DNA of 30,944 bases, taken from positions 1-30,944 of the forward strand of contig DJVA01000081.1 of NCBI GenBank assembly GCA_002440705.1, in the 5' to 3' direction. This stretch comes from Flavobacteriaceae bacterium UBA6268 (GTDB lineage: Bacteria > Bacteroidota > Bacteroidia > Flavobacteriales > Flavobacteriaceae). The position numbers were made by a program, and so were the translations under genes. Within the stretch, counting starts at the first letter, position 1, and every line of letters starts with the position of its first letter. Shown here one piece after another: positions 22,337 through 29,669 of the stretch. The notes below the pieces were generated by a model. The model was not told the DNA's origin and did no database searches. It worked only from the letters and a program-made list of their open reading frames with translations.

Positions 22337-25300
22337 TTAATGACCGTCGGTTTCTACGGAACTGTTGGTCTTGGACTCGGAAGCCTTGATGACGGCCAAT
22401 TCGGCTTTGGCTTCTTCCACCACGTCGGGAAATTCCGCAAAATTGTCGATAACGCTCTGTAAAATATAGGTCGCTTGAAAGGCGTCATTCAGTGCATAAA
22501 AGTTTTTGGCCATGAGCACCAGCCCTTTGGCTCCAAAAAATTTGTATCCAGAATAATCCTTTGCCAACTTTTGTACTGCGGCGTTGGAACCTTCATAATT
22601 GGCCTCCTTATTCTTGAAGTAGGCATCGTAATACAAGGCTTCCGCAGCCAATTTTCCTGTAGCGTTTTTGGCCACTTCGGCATAAGCGGATTTGGCCTTG
22701 GTTTCATTCCCGGTTTGTAATGCTGCCCTCGCGATAATTATTTGTGCATCGTTCTTGATAGAAGCCTCCACTTTTTCATTCAAGAGTACTTTTTCGGCAT
22801 AGAAAACCGCTTCCTCATATCTTTTAAGTTCATAACAGGCCTTCATGCCATTGGTTTGCGCAAAGACGACGTTTTGTGGGTAATCCGACTCTGTTTCCAA
22901 ACGCTTTAAGTAATTGAGGGCCTTTTGATACTCCTTCTTACCAAGATACAATTCCGAAATTCGGGCTAAAGCTTGCTCACTGAATTCGCTTCGTTCCTTA
23001 TCCAGAACAAACTGGTAATGTGGAATGGCCTTCTCCCCTTTTTGATCGGCGAAGTACAATTGTGCCAAGTAAAAATGCGCGTTCAAGGTATGGGCTCCGT
23101 TGGGAAAATCCTTCAAATAACCTTCAAATCGTGAAATGGCCTGCGCCGCTTTGTTCTCCAAATAGGGTTGCTCCGCGGCTTCATAGCTTGCATCATCCAA
23201 CTCGGCATTCTCTACCTCCACAAAATCCAACGTATTTACCCATTCGGCATAATCATTCACGCGGCCTTGGTCAATATAAATCAATTTGGCAGACCCCACA
23301 GCCTGCAAGGCTTCAGGTGTTGAGGGATATTTGGCCACTACCTTTTTGAACAGATTGAGTGCTTCGTTGCTTTTTCCAGAATTGTTCAACATCAGGGCTT
23401 CCTTCAATAGGGCTTTGGGCACATAACTGCTTCCGGGCAATTCGTTGATTAGTTTTTCATAAGCGGCCATCGCATCCCGGTTTTTATCCATGGCCACGTA
23501 CGTATTCCCCAATTCGTATAAGGCATCGTCCCTATAAAACGACTTAGGGTATCGGGAAGTAAAGCTACTCAATGCCTCCAACTTGCTTTCTACACGATCC
23601 ACGAAACCATAGCTCATGGCTTTTTGAAAAGCCGCATAATCCGCATCGGGCGAATGGTCCTCAATAGCTTTATTGTAATTTTCCAAGGCAGGCCAATAGG
23701 CGCTTTGCATGAAATGGGAATCGCCCAATCGCACATAGGCATCGTTCCTTCTGGTGCCATCGTTGGTTGACGATTCCAGGTATTTTGTGAATTGACCGAT
23801 TGCTTCCTTGTAATTTTTCAACTTAAAGTAATTGTATGCAAGGTTGTAAAAACCATTCGGGTATTCTGGGGTTTTTTGTGCCTCCGGCAATTGCAGGAAT
23901 TGTTTGTAGCCAATCAAGGAATTATCAAAATTGGAGGCTTGGTAATCGCTTTCCGCCTTCCAATAGGTCGCGCGAGCCGTAAAAATGGGATCGTAGGGTT
24001 CTTTCAGGGATTTATTGAAAAGTGCCACGGCATCGGCATAATTGCCTTCACTGTACAATTCGAGTCCGCGGAAAAAAGCCACTTTTTGAAAGGCTTTTTT
24101 ATTGCTGAAGGATTTGTTGTTTTCCAAAAGCTCTAAGGCAGCTTTGTAATTTTTGGAAGTGATGTAGGAATCGATTAGCAGATCCTTCAAGGCTTCGTTG
24201 TTGGGGTTGTCGGGATAGGCTTCCAAAAAGGAGCGCAAAACCTGCGGCACACTGGTATAGCTGTTCCCGATTTCGTAACTGAGTTTGGCATAATTGAGCC
24301 AAGCATCCTCTTGAATCTGTGGAGAAAAATCCATTTCGGAAGCATTTTTGAAGGCATTCAAAGCCTGTTGCTTTTGTTCCAGTTTCAGGTAGCTTTCCGC
24401 CAAATGGTAGTAGGCGTTTTGGGCCACGGCATTGCGTCCGTCCACTATTTTGTTGAATTCCCCAATGGCTTTTTCATAATCCCCCTGTTTGTAATAGGCA
24501 TAGCCCAGCTGGTAGTAATCGGTGTTGTTCCACTTTCCACGTTTTCCTTTGTATTCCTTTAAATAGGGAATGGCTTCTGAATAGCTTCCCAAATTGAAAT
24601 AACTTTCACCAATAATCTTGGACAACTCGCTTTTTTCCTGAGGAGAGGATTGATTGTATTGCTCCAATCCCAGATCAATTGCCTTTTGGAAATTGCCCAA
24701 TTTGAAATTCATGTCCGCTTTATAATAGCTGAGTCCCTCGGCGTACTTTTCCTCGTTTTCGAGGGTTTCGAACTGCTTGTTGGCTTCTTCATAATTATCA
24801 CCTTCATACGCAATGTACCCCAGATAGTACTTGGCCTGGGAGCCGTATTTGGGTGAATCGCTCACCCGATTGAAGTATTTCTGCGCTTCAGAATAGCGCT
24901 TGTTGGCAAAATAGGCGTAGCCATTATTGAAGTAGTATTTTTCGCGTTCGCCCCTGCTAAGGTTGCCTTCGTCCACCTTATCGTACCATTTGCGGGCGTA
25001 GGAATACTTCCCGTTTTCGAAATAATAATGGGCCACGTTGATAAAAGCATCGTTGCGTTTGATGCTCGTGGGATATTCGTTAACAAATTGCTCCATCAGG
25101 TAATCGGCATCCTGTTGGTTGAGCCGTACGGCACAGTTGGCGATGTAGTAGGCACAATCACCTTTTACGGATTCCTCAGTGGCATCCTCCTGTAGTTGTG
25201 CAAACAGCGCCTGGGCCGCCAGATATTGTTGGTTGTTGTACAGTTCCAGTGCTTTGTTATACGCCACCCAATCGTTGGTGAGAACCGCCGACTGCTGAGC

Positions 25301-25357
25301 GCTGAGGGTTATTGAAAAAATAAGGGCAAAGCAAAAAGGGATGAGGCTTTTGGGCAT
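22337..25357 (-). CDS. Large periplasmic tetratricopeptide-repeat protein
   Basis: A 1006-residue protein from the ATG at 25357 (MPKSLIPFCFALIFSITLSAQ, a signal peptide); seven more codons are open to 25378. The rest is an almost continuous array of TPR helices of the Tol-Pal YbgF / BamD type, for example ANKRYSEAQKYFNRVSD, YYQLGYAYYKQGDYEKAIGE and YNLAYNYFKLKNYKEAIGQF, well over a dozen repeats. No transmembrane segment after the signal, so probably periplasmic. The barrel gene follows 38 bases downstream. TPR proteins of this kind act as scaffolds for envelope machines; what it binds is not known. GC content is about 48% in line counts here, higher than the next gene upstream. Confidence 0.9.
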   Translation of the reverse strand: MPKSLIPFCFALIFSITLSAQQSAVLTNDWVAYNKALELYNNQQYLAAQALFAQLQEDATEESVKGDCAYYIANCAVRLNQQDADYLMEQFVNEYPTSIKRNDAFINVAHYYFENGKYSYARKWYDKVDEGNLSRGEREKYYFNNGYAYFANKRYSEAQKYFNRVSDSPKYGSQAKYYLGYIAYEGDNYEEANKQFETLENEEKYAEGLSYYKADMNFKLGNFQKAIDLGLEQYNQSSPQEKSELSKIIGESYFNLGSYSEAIPYLKEYKGKRGKWNNTDYYQLGYAYYKQGDYEKAIGEFNKIVDGRNAVAQNAYYHLAESYLKLEQKQQALNAFKNASEMDFSPQIQEDAWLNYAKLSYEIGNSYTSVPQVLRSFLEAYPDNPNNEALKDLLIDSYITSKNYKAALELLENNKSFSNKKAFQKVAFFRGLELYSEGNYADAVALFNKSLKEPYDPIFTARATYWKAESDYQASNFDNSLIGYKQFLQLPEAQKTPEYPNGFYNLAYNYFKLKNYKEAIGQFTKYLESSTNDGTRRNDAYVRLGDSHFMQSAYWPALENYNKAIEDHSPDADYAAFQKAMSYGFVDRVESKLEALSSFTSRYPKSFYRDDALYELGNTYVAMDKNRDAMAAYEKLINELPGSSYVPKALLKEALMLNNSGKSNEALNLFKKVVAKYPSTPEALQAVGSAKLIYIDQGRVNDYAEWVNTLDFVEVENAELDDASYEAAEQPYLENKAAQAISRFEGYLKDFPNGAHTLNAHFYLAQLYFADQKGEKAIPHYQFVLDKERSEFSEQALARISELYLGKKEYQKALNYLKRLETESDYPQNVVFAQTNGMKACYELKRYEEAVFYAEKVLLNEKVEASIKNDAQIIIARAALQTGNETKAKSAYAEVAKNATGKLAAEALYYDAYFKNKEANYEGSNAAVQKLAKDYSGYKFFGAKGLVLMAKNFYALNDAFQATYILQSVIDNFAEFPDVVEEAKAELAVIKASESKTNSSVETDGH

Positions 25358-25444
25358 GGGATTTGGGTTTTGCGGCATAAAATTAGGGCGATCCTATGCC
25401 TTAGTAACGGCAATTTGGACGATTAATTATAAAGTCATCAAAAG

Positions 25445-25471
25445 AAAAAACCACCCTAACGGGTGGTTTTT
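25445..25471 (-). terminator. Intrinsic terminator after the T9SS subtilase
   Basis: AAAAAACCACCC (25445-25456) and GGGTGGTTTTT (25461-25471) form a strong stem with a TAAC loop. On the minus strand it is followed by TTTTTTCTTTTG. It lies 18 bases beyond the subtilase stop. The mirrored A/T runs could let it work in both directions, but no plus-strand gene ends here. Confidence 0.9.
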
Positions 25472-25488
25472 ACATGAAAATAATTGAG

Positions 25489-27390
25489 CTACTCCTTGAT
25501 AAATTTAGTCGTTAGTATATCTTCTTCAAATTGGTCGTAACCTTTAAGAATATAGAAACCTTGAGTTAAATAATCCAAATTTACTAATATCTTAGGAGTA
25601 TCAATATTTGACATTTCAAGTACTTTTTGATTAAAAATATCAAATATTTTTATGGTTGAAATAATTGCTTCTTCCGAAACAATATTGACTACATTAATCT
25701 CGTTTGCAACTTTCGTAGGATAAACCACATAGCCCAATTTAGATGCATCTTCTACATCTTTTGGTAACGATTTTTTTAGAAATGAAAGTGTTGGGACTTC
25801 ACAGGATGTTAAGTCTGAATCTATTTCAAGATCAATATACCCTGAATCTGGCGAGTATTCACCACTCAATATTTCTATATTATTCCTAGCTCTAAATTTA
25901 ATTTTTGAATCACTAGTTATTGTATTATTGGACATCTTTATTTCGTAAGGTGCGGTCTCTAGTTTATAAAACCATGGTCGATATAAAATTCTATCCTTAA
26001 CTTCAACCGTTCCAAATTCGTCTTTCATATCCTTGGCCATTTTAACCGCTTCATAAGAATTTAAGGAACCTGATCCTATTTGACCATAATATGCTAGGTT
26101 TACAGTTAAGTTATCAATTTTTCTAGATGTAAGCTTTAAAATAGTTTCTATTTCGTTTGGTTGTAAACAATAATTCTCACTAAACATTAATCCAATAGTA
26201 CCCGTAACTATTGGAGCCCCTACAGATGTACCTCCCCAATATTCATATTCTCCATTTACTTCACTTCCTCCCGATTTTTGAGTTAAAATATGTCTAGCAG
26301 GTGCAGCAATATCAACACTATCATTATATGTTAATGTTATATAAGTGTTATTTAGATGTTCAAACCGATCTTTTTGATTGTCATGATCAGGATCAGGGTC
26401 CCCAATTTCATAACGAAATCCAATATCCGTAACTGCAATAACATTGCGATTAGCTGCGGGATAATGTTTTCCACTAGCCCCTAAGCTTGGGCAACTATAA
26501 CTTCCATTTCCAGCAGCAGCAACTAGTACCGCTCCTTCTTCATGTGCTTCGTCCATTGCCTCTTGGTATGTATCTATTGTATTTTGACTTAAATTACAAG
26601 ATCCCCAGCTCATATTTATTACTTTAACTCCAGCTTGTGCCAAATCGACCACTGCATCCACGCCTCCAGATTTTGCTTTTATATAGCAATCAAAACCTAT
26701 TGATGCAATCCCAATATTATTATCGGTATTTGCTCCTGCAACAACTGCCACACCAGTACCATGTCCAAAGGTGGAAGCTCCACTACCACTCAACATTTCT
26801 GACTTACCCAACAAATCCTCCTGATCTAGCTTTATGGACTCTGCAATTGCAATTACTACATTTTCATTTCCTTGAGAAATATCCCAAGCATCTGGAGCAT
26901 ATATAAAATCCAAATCTTCTTGATCCATTAAAGCACCTCCATTGGTCCCATAATCATTGGGAATATATAATAATTGAATTTCTGGGACTTCTTCTAGATT
27001 AATAAAAATATTCGGAGTTTTTTCCTTCATTTCCTTGATTAAATTTTCATCAACAACCTCAATTTCATATACTTTTTGAAGAAAAGGTTTTTTTGAATTT
27101 GGAAAGTACCTCTTAAAATTCAATACTCTATAGTTACTGAAAATCTCATTAAGTCTGTTATCTTTAAACTCAAGTTTAATATCGTTCTGCAATTTTATAA
27201 CCTCGGGTATATAGGAAGAATCTTCTATTCTAAACCAATATTTTTTAGACTCTTGTGAAAAGACTGTTGTTCCAATAAATAAGCACATTAAAAAAAATAA
27301 AAGTCTCATCGCTAACGTAACTTTATTTTTCATCAAAATTTGCTTTATTTTAAAAAAAATCCTGACGTTTTTCATGTTATTCTCCTCCAT
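25489..27390 (-). CDS. Subtilisin-like (S8) protease-family protein with T9SS type A sorting domain; catalytic Asp replaced
   Basis: Numbered from ATG 27390 (633 residues). A signal peptide is present, but its likely true start is one of the internal ATGs (27375, which follows the upstream stop as TAACATG, or near 27333, which gives the shortest normal signal, ending TTVFSQ). The S8 domain covers about 165-440: H210 in FGHGTGVAVVAG, oxyanion N295 in AAAGNGS and S389 in GGTSVGAPIVTG are present. The expected Asp motif (DTG/DSG) reads AIAESIKL, with Glu184 aligned to it. The last 80 or so residues have a T9SS type A tail (VVYPTKV..., LTQGFYILKGY, TTKFIKE). The gene is AT-rich. Cargo of the type IX system is inferred. 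Confidence 0.85.
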   Translation of the reverse strand: MEENNMKNVRIFFKIKQILMKNKVTLAMRLLFFLMCLFIGTTVFSQESKKYWFRIEDSSYIPEVIKLQNDIKLEFKDNRLNEIFSNYRVLNFKRYFPNSKKPFLQKVYEIEVVDENLIKEMKEKTPNIFINLEEVPEIQLLYIPNDYGTNGGALMDQEDLDFIYAPDAWDISQGNENVVIAIAESIKLDQEDLLGKSEMLSGSGASTFGHGTGVAVVAGANTDNNIGIASIGFDCYIKAKSGGVDAVVDLAQAGVKVINMSWGSCNLSQNTIDTYQEAMDEAHEEGAVLVAAAGNGSYSCPSLGASGKHYPAANRNVIAVTDIGFRYEIGDPDPDHDNQKDRFEHLNNTYITLTYNDSVDIAAPARHILTQKSGGSEVNGEYEYWGGTSVGAPIVTGTIGLMFSENYCLQPNEIETILKLTSRKIDNLTVNLAYYGQIGSGSLNSYEAVKMAKDMKDEFGTVEVKDRILYRPWFYKLETAPYEIKMSNNTITSDSKIKFRARNNIEILSGEYSPDSGYIDLEIDSDLTSCEVPTLSFLKKSLPKDVEDASKLGYVVYPTKVANEINVVNIVSEEAIISTIKIFDIFNQKVLEMSNIDTPKILVNLDYLTQGFYILKGYDQFEEDILTTKFIKE

Positions 27391-28261
27391 TATTAATGGT
27401 TTTCATTTTATCTTCTAATTTCAAGATAAGTTTATGCTGTTCTATTGTGTACAGAGTTAATTCCTCAATTTTTTGGAGCAAAATTTTATTTATCTCTCCC
27501 AAATCAATTCCACTTTCTTCCACATCTGTGGCACTTGGAACATCCATCAAATGACCATTTTCTATTATAAATCGTTCCACTTCTTCCAAAGAGGGGAGAT
27601 TGTAATTATCTTCAAAAACAAAATCAGCCCAATCAGTATATACCTTAACGGATTCTGCCCTTACTTTCCCATTTACGGACAAATGATAGGTATTTGCACC
27701 ATCTGTATAGCTCGTGGTGCCAATGGTAACGTAAGAATTGGTCTTGGGCAACTGCAACTTTACCGTACCGGAACCATTCTCGCTCAAACTGTAAATAGAC
27801 GACTGATTCTTGTCGTAGTAGAGTTGCTCACTAGAACCTCCCGTATTGGCATAAAAACGAAACCTGCTTTTATAATTTCGGTCTTCAATTCCAAAAAAAG
27901 ATTGGGCTTCAGTATTTAGATTGGATTCAGGAAAATCCAAAAAATTGAAAAGGCTACCAGAACTTGAAAGTTCATACCCTGCCCTCAATACATTACAGGC
28001 TTCATTCCTTTGAGTTGTACTGAGATAGGTTGCTCCATTGGCAATCTCAGAATCAAACCTTCCCTTTTTAGCAAGAACATTACCAGTTACTTCTAATTTT
28101 TCTGTAGGATTTGTGTTGCCAATCCCTACATTACCATCTCGGTAGATCGGATCAGTTGAATTTGAAGCTCCATTCCATTGGGGAGTTCCTGGAAGATTTG
28201 TTTGTGCATAAAACACAGACAAGCAAAATAACATACCTAAAAATAAAATCGCTTTTTTCAT
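27377..28261 (-). CDS. Secreted protein with GIGNTNP repeat-type and C-terminal chaperone-like domain (tail-fibre-like)
   Basis: A 294-residue protein with signal peptide (MKKAILFLGMLFCLSVFYAQ), then NVGIGNTNPTEKLEVTGNVL, a motif typical of Bacteroidota 'tail fibre domain' proteins, a beta-rich middle (about 70-200), and a C-terminal block (about 210-294): VNGKVRAESVKVYTDWADFVF, the helix SLEEVERFIIENGHLMDVPS, then LLQKIEELTLYTIEQ with a short coiled coil. The same C-terminal block ends the 160-residue protein at 28474-28956. Its stop overlaps the first possible subtilase ATG, so the two are probably one operon. Function unknown; a surface or secreted assembly protein is inferred. Confidence 0.75.
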   Translation of the reverse strand: MKKAILFLGMLFCLSVFYAQTNLPGTPQWNGASNSTDPIYRDGNVGIGNTNPTEKLEVTGNVLAKKGRFDSEIANGATYLSTTQRNEACNVLRAGYELSSSGSLFNFLDFPESNLNTEAQSFFGIEDRNYKSRFRFYANTGGSSEQLYYDKNQSSIYSLSENGSGTVKLQLPKTNSYVTIGTTSYTDGANTYHLSVNGKVRAESVKVYTDWADFVFEDNYNLPSLEEVERFIIENGHLMDVPSATDVEESGIDLGEINKILLQKIEELTLYTIEQHKLILKLEDKMKTINNGGE

Positions 28262-28473
28262 AATACATAGAATTAGTGTTAATAAATAAATGAACTATCT
28301 TCCTAGGGTTATCAGGAACCCTTTTGTACCAAAAAAATGCGGGGGGAGTTGCCAAAAACTTGTGTCGGGGAGAAATTAAGTCTTTGGGAATACCTAAATT
28401 TAGGAAATTAAAAATTGAAATGAAAGATTTCATATTAAATTATCATTAATGCTTTTGAAATAATAAACTTATC
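28262..28473. promoter_or_regulatory. Divergent intergenic region with two palindromes
   Basis: Between the two divergently transcribed surface-protein genes. CCTAAATTTAGG (28393-28404) is a perfect 12-base palindrome; ATGAAAgaTTTCAT (28420-28433) is a second with two central bases. A hairpin AGGGTT (28305-28310) / AACCCT (28317-28322) lies in the leader of the leftward gene. I find no exact TAnnTTTG for either gene; TGCTTTTG upstream of 28474 has one mismatch. Either palindrome could bind a regulator of both genes. Confidence 0.35.
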
Positions 28474-28956
28474 ATGAAGAAATCCCTGTTAATAACCCTA
28501 ACGATTCTTGTAACCCTTCCTTCTTTCGCCCAACGCACCAAACTCAAAAACGTTTGGGAAAACAACAGCAAAATTGGCATCGGCACTAAAAACCCAGATC
28601 AATTACTCACCGTAAAAGGCACCATCCATGCCCAGGAAGTATTGGTCGATCTGGAAGGGGTCGTAGCTCCCGATTATGTGTTCGAAAGTTATTTTGAGGG
28701 AACTTCGGAGTCTCAGCCCGATTACGAGTTGAAAAGCTTGGAAGATTTAGGGAATTATGTTGCGGAAAACCATCATTTGCCGAGAGTTCCCGCTGCTAAA
28801 GAACTTGAAGAAGAAGGACTCTCCCTTAAAAAAATGAGCCTCATTTTATTGGAAAAAATAGAGGAACTCACCCTTTACACCTTGCAACAGCAGCTGGAAA
28901 TTGAAGCCTTGAAAAAGGAGGTGGAAAAACTTTCCGAACAAGCCCAGGAAAAGTAG
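28474..28956 (+). CDS. Small secreted paralogue with tail-fibre-like C-terminal domain
   Basis: A 160-residue protein with signal peptide (MKKSLLITLTILVTLPSFAQ), one short GIGTKNP repeat (KIGIGTKNPDQLLTVKGTIH) and then the same C-terminal block as the 27377-28261 protein: YVFESYFEGT..., SLEDLGNYVAENHHLPRVPA, LSLKKMSLILLEKIEELTLY and a terminal coiled coil. It lacks the beta-rich middle of its neighbour. It is followed after 29 bases by the FtsE-like gene, probably one transcript. Bacteroidota genomes often carry many copies of this C-terminal domain; its role is not known. Confidence 0.75.
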   Translation: MKKSLLITLTILVTLPSFAQRTKLKNVWENNSKIGIGTKNPDQLLTVKGTIHAQEVLVDLEGVVAPDYVFESYFEGTSESQPDYELKSLEDLGNYVAENHHLPRVPAAKELEEEGLSLKKMSLILLEKIEELTLYTLQQQLEIEALKKEVEKLSEQAQEK

Positions 28957-28985
28957 TACCTTCGTAGCATCCTAAGTTTTTTTGT

Positions 28986-29669
28986 ATGTCGCAACCGGTA
29001 TTGGCGCTCCAGCATGCCAACATTTTTCAGAGAGAGAATTTAATTTTGAGTGACGTGACCCTTTCCATTGAAAAGGGTGAATTTGTCTACCTTATAGGCA
29101 AGACCGGAAGTGGCAAGAGTAGTTTCATGAAAACCCTCTATGGCGATTTGCCCCTTAAAGAGGGCGCAGGGCACATCGTGGGGTTCGATTTGAAAACCTT
29201 AAAGGAAAAAGACATCCCTTTTTTAAGAAGGAAACTGGGAGTGGTTTTTCAGGATTTCAAGCTTTTGAATGACCGCACGGTAAAGGACAACCTCATGTTT
29301 GTATTGCATGCGACGGGCTGGAAGGAAAAAGCCGCCATGGAAACCAAAATCGAAGAAGTTCTGGATAAGGTAGGCATGAAGACCAAAAACTTCAAATACC
29401 CTTACCAACTCTCAGGGGGAGAGCAACAACGTGTGGGCATTGCACGGGCCTTGTTGAACGATCCCGAGTTGATCCTGGCCGACGAGCCCACTGGGAACCT
29501 GGACCCCCAGACCAGTGTGGAAGTGATGCAAGTACTTCAAGAAATCAACAAAAACGGAAATACGATTTTAATGGCTACCCACGATTATGCCTTGATTTTG
29601 AAATACCCCTCCAAAACCCTGAAGTGCGACGAAAACCAAATCTTCGAAGTTGTACAGAAAACCGTTTAA
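28986..29669 (+). CDS. ftsE: FtsE-like ABC transporter ATPase
   Basis: A 227-residue ATP-binding subunit closest in form to FtsE, the partner of FtsX that activates peptidoglycan hydrolases at the division septum. Motifs: Walker A GKTGSGKSS (38-46), Q-loop VVFQDFKLL (Q89), ABC signature LSGGEQQR (142-149), Walker B ILADEPTGNLD (163-173), switch His199 (MATHDYALI). LolD and MacB ATPases are similar, so the name is a family call. No permease is adjacent. The gene follows the small surface paralogue by 29 bases and its stop overlaps the convergent truncated subtilase stop by four bases. Confidence 0.85.
   Translation: MSQPVLALQHANIFQRENLILSDVTLSIEKGEFVYLIGKTGSGKSSFMKTLYGDLPLKEGAGHIVGFDLKTLKEKDIPFLRRKLGVVFQDFKLLNDRTVKDNLMFVLHATGWKEKAAMETKIEEVLDKVGMKTKNFKYPYQLSGGEQQRVGIARALLNDPELILADEPTGNLDPQTSVEVMQVLQEINKNGNTILMATHDYALILKYPSKTLKCDENQIFEVVQKTV

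Noticed and set aside
28152..28433. Minus-strand 93-codon frame overlapping the start of the repeat-type surface protein
   Set aside because: Out of frame with a gene that has a signal peptide and family motifs; no domain of its own.
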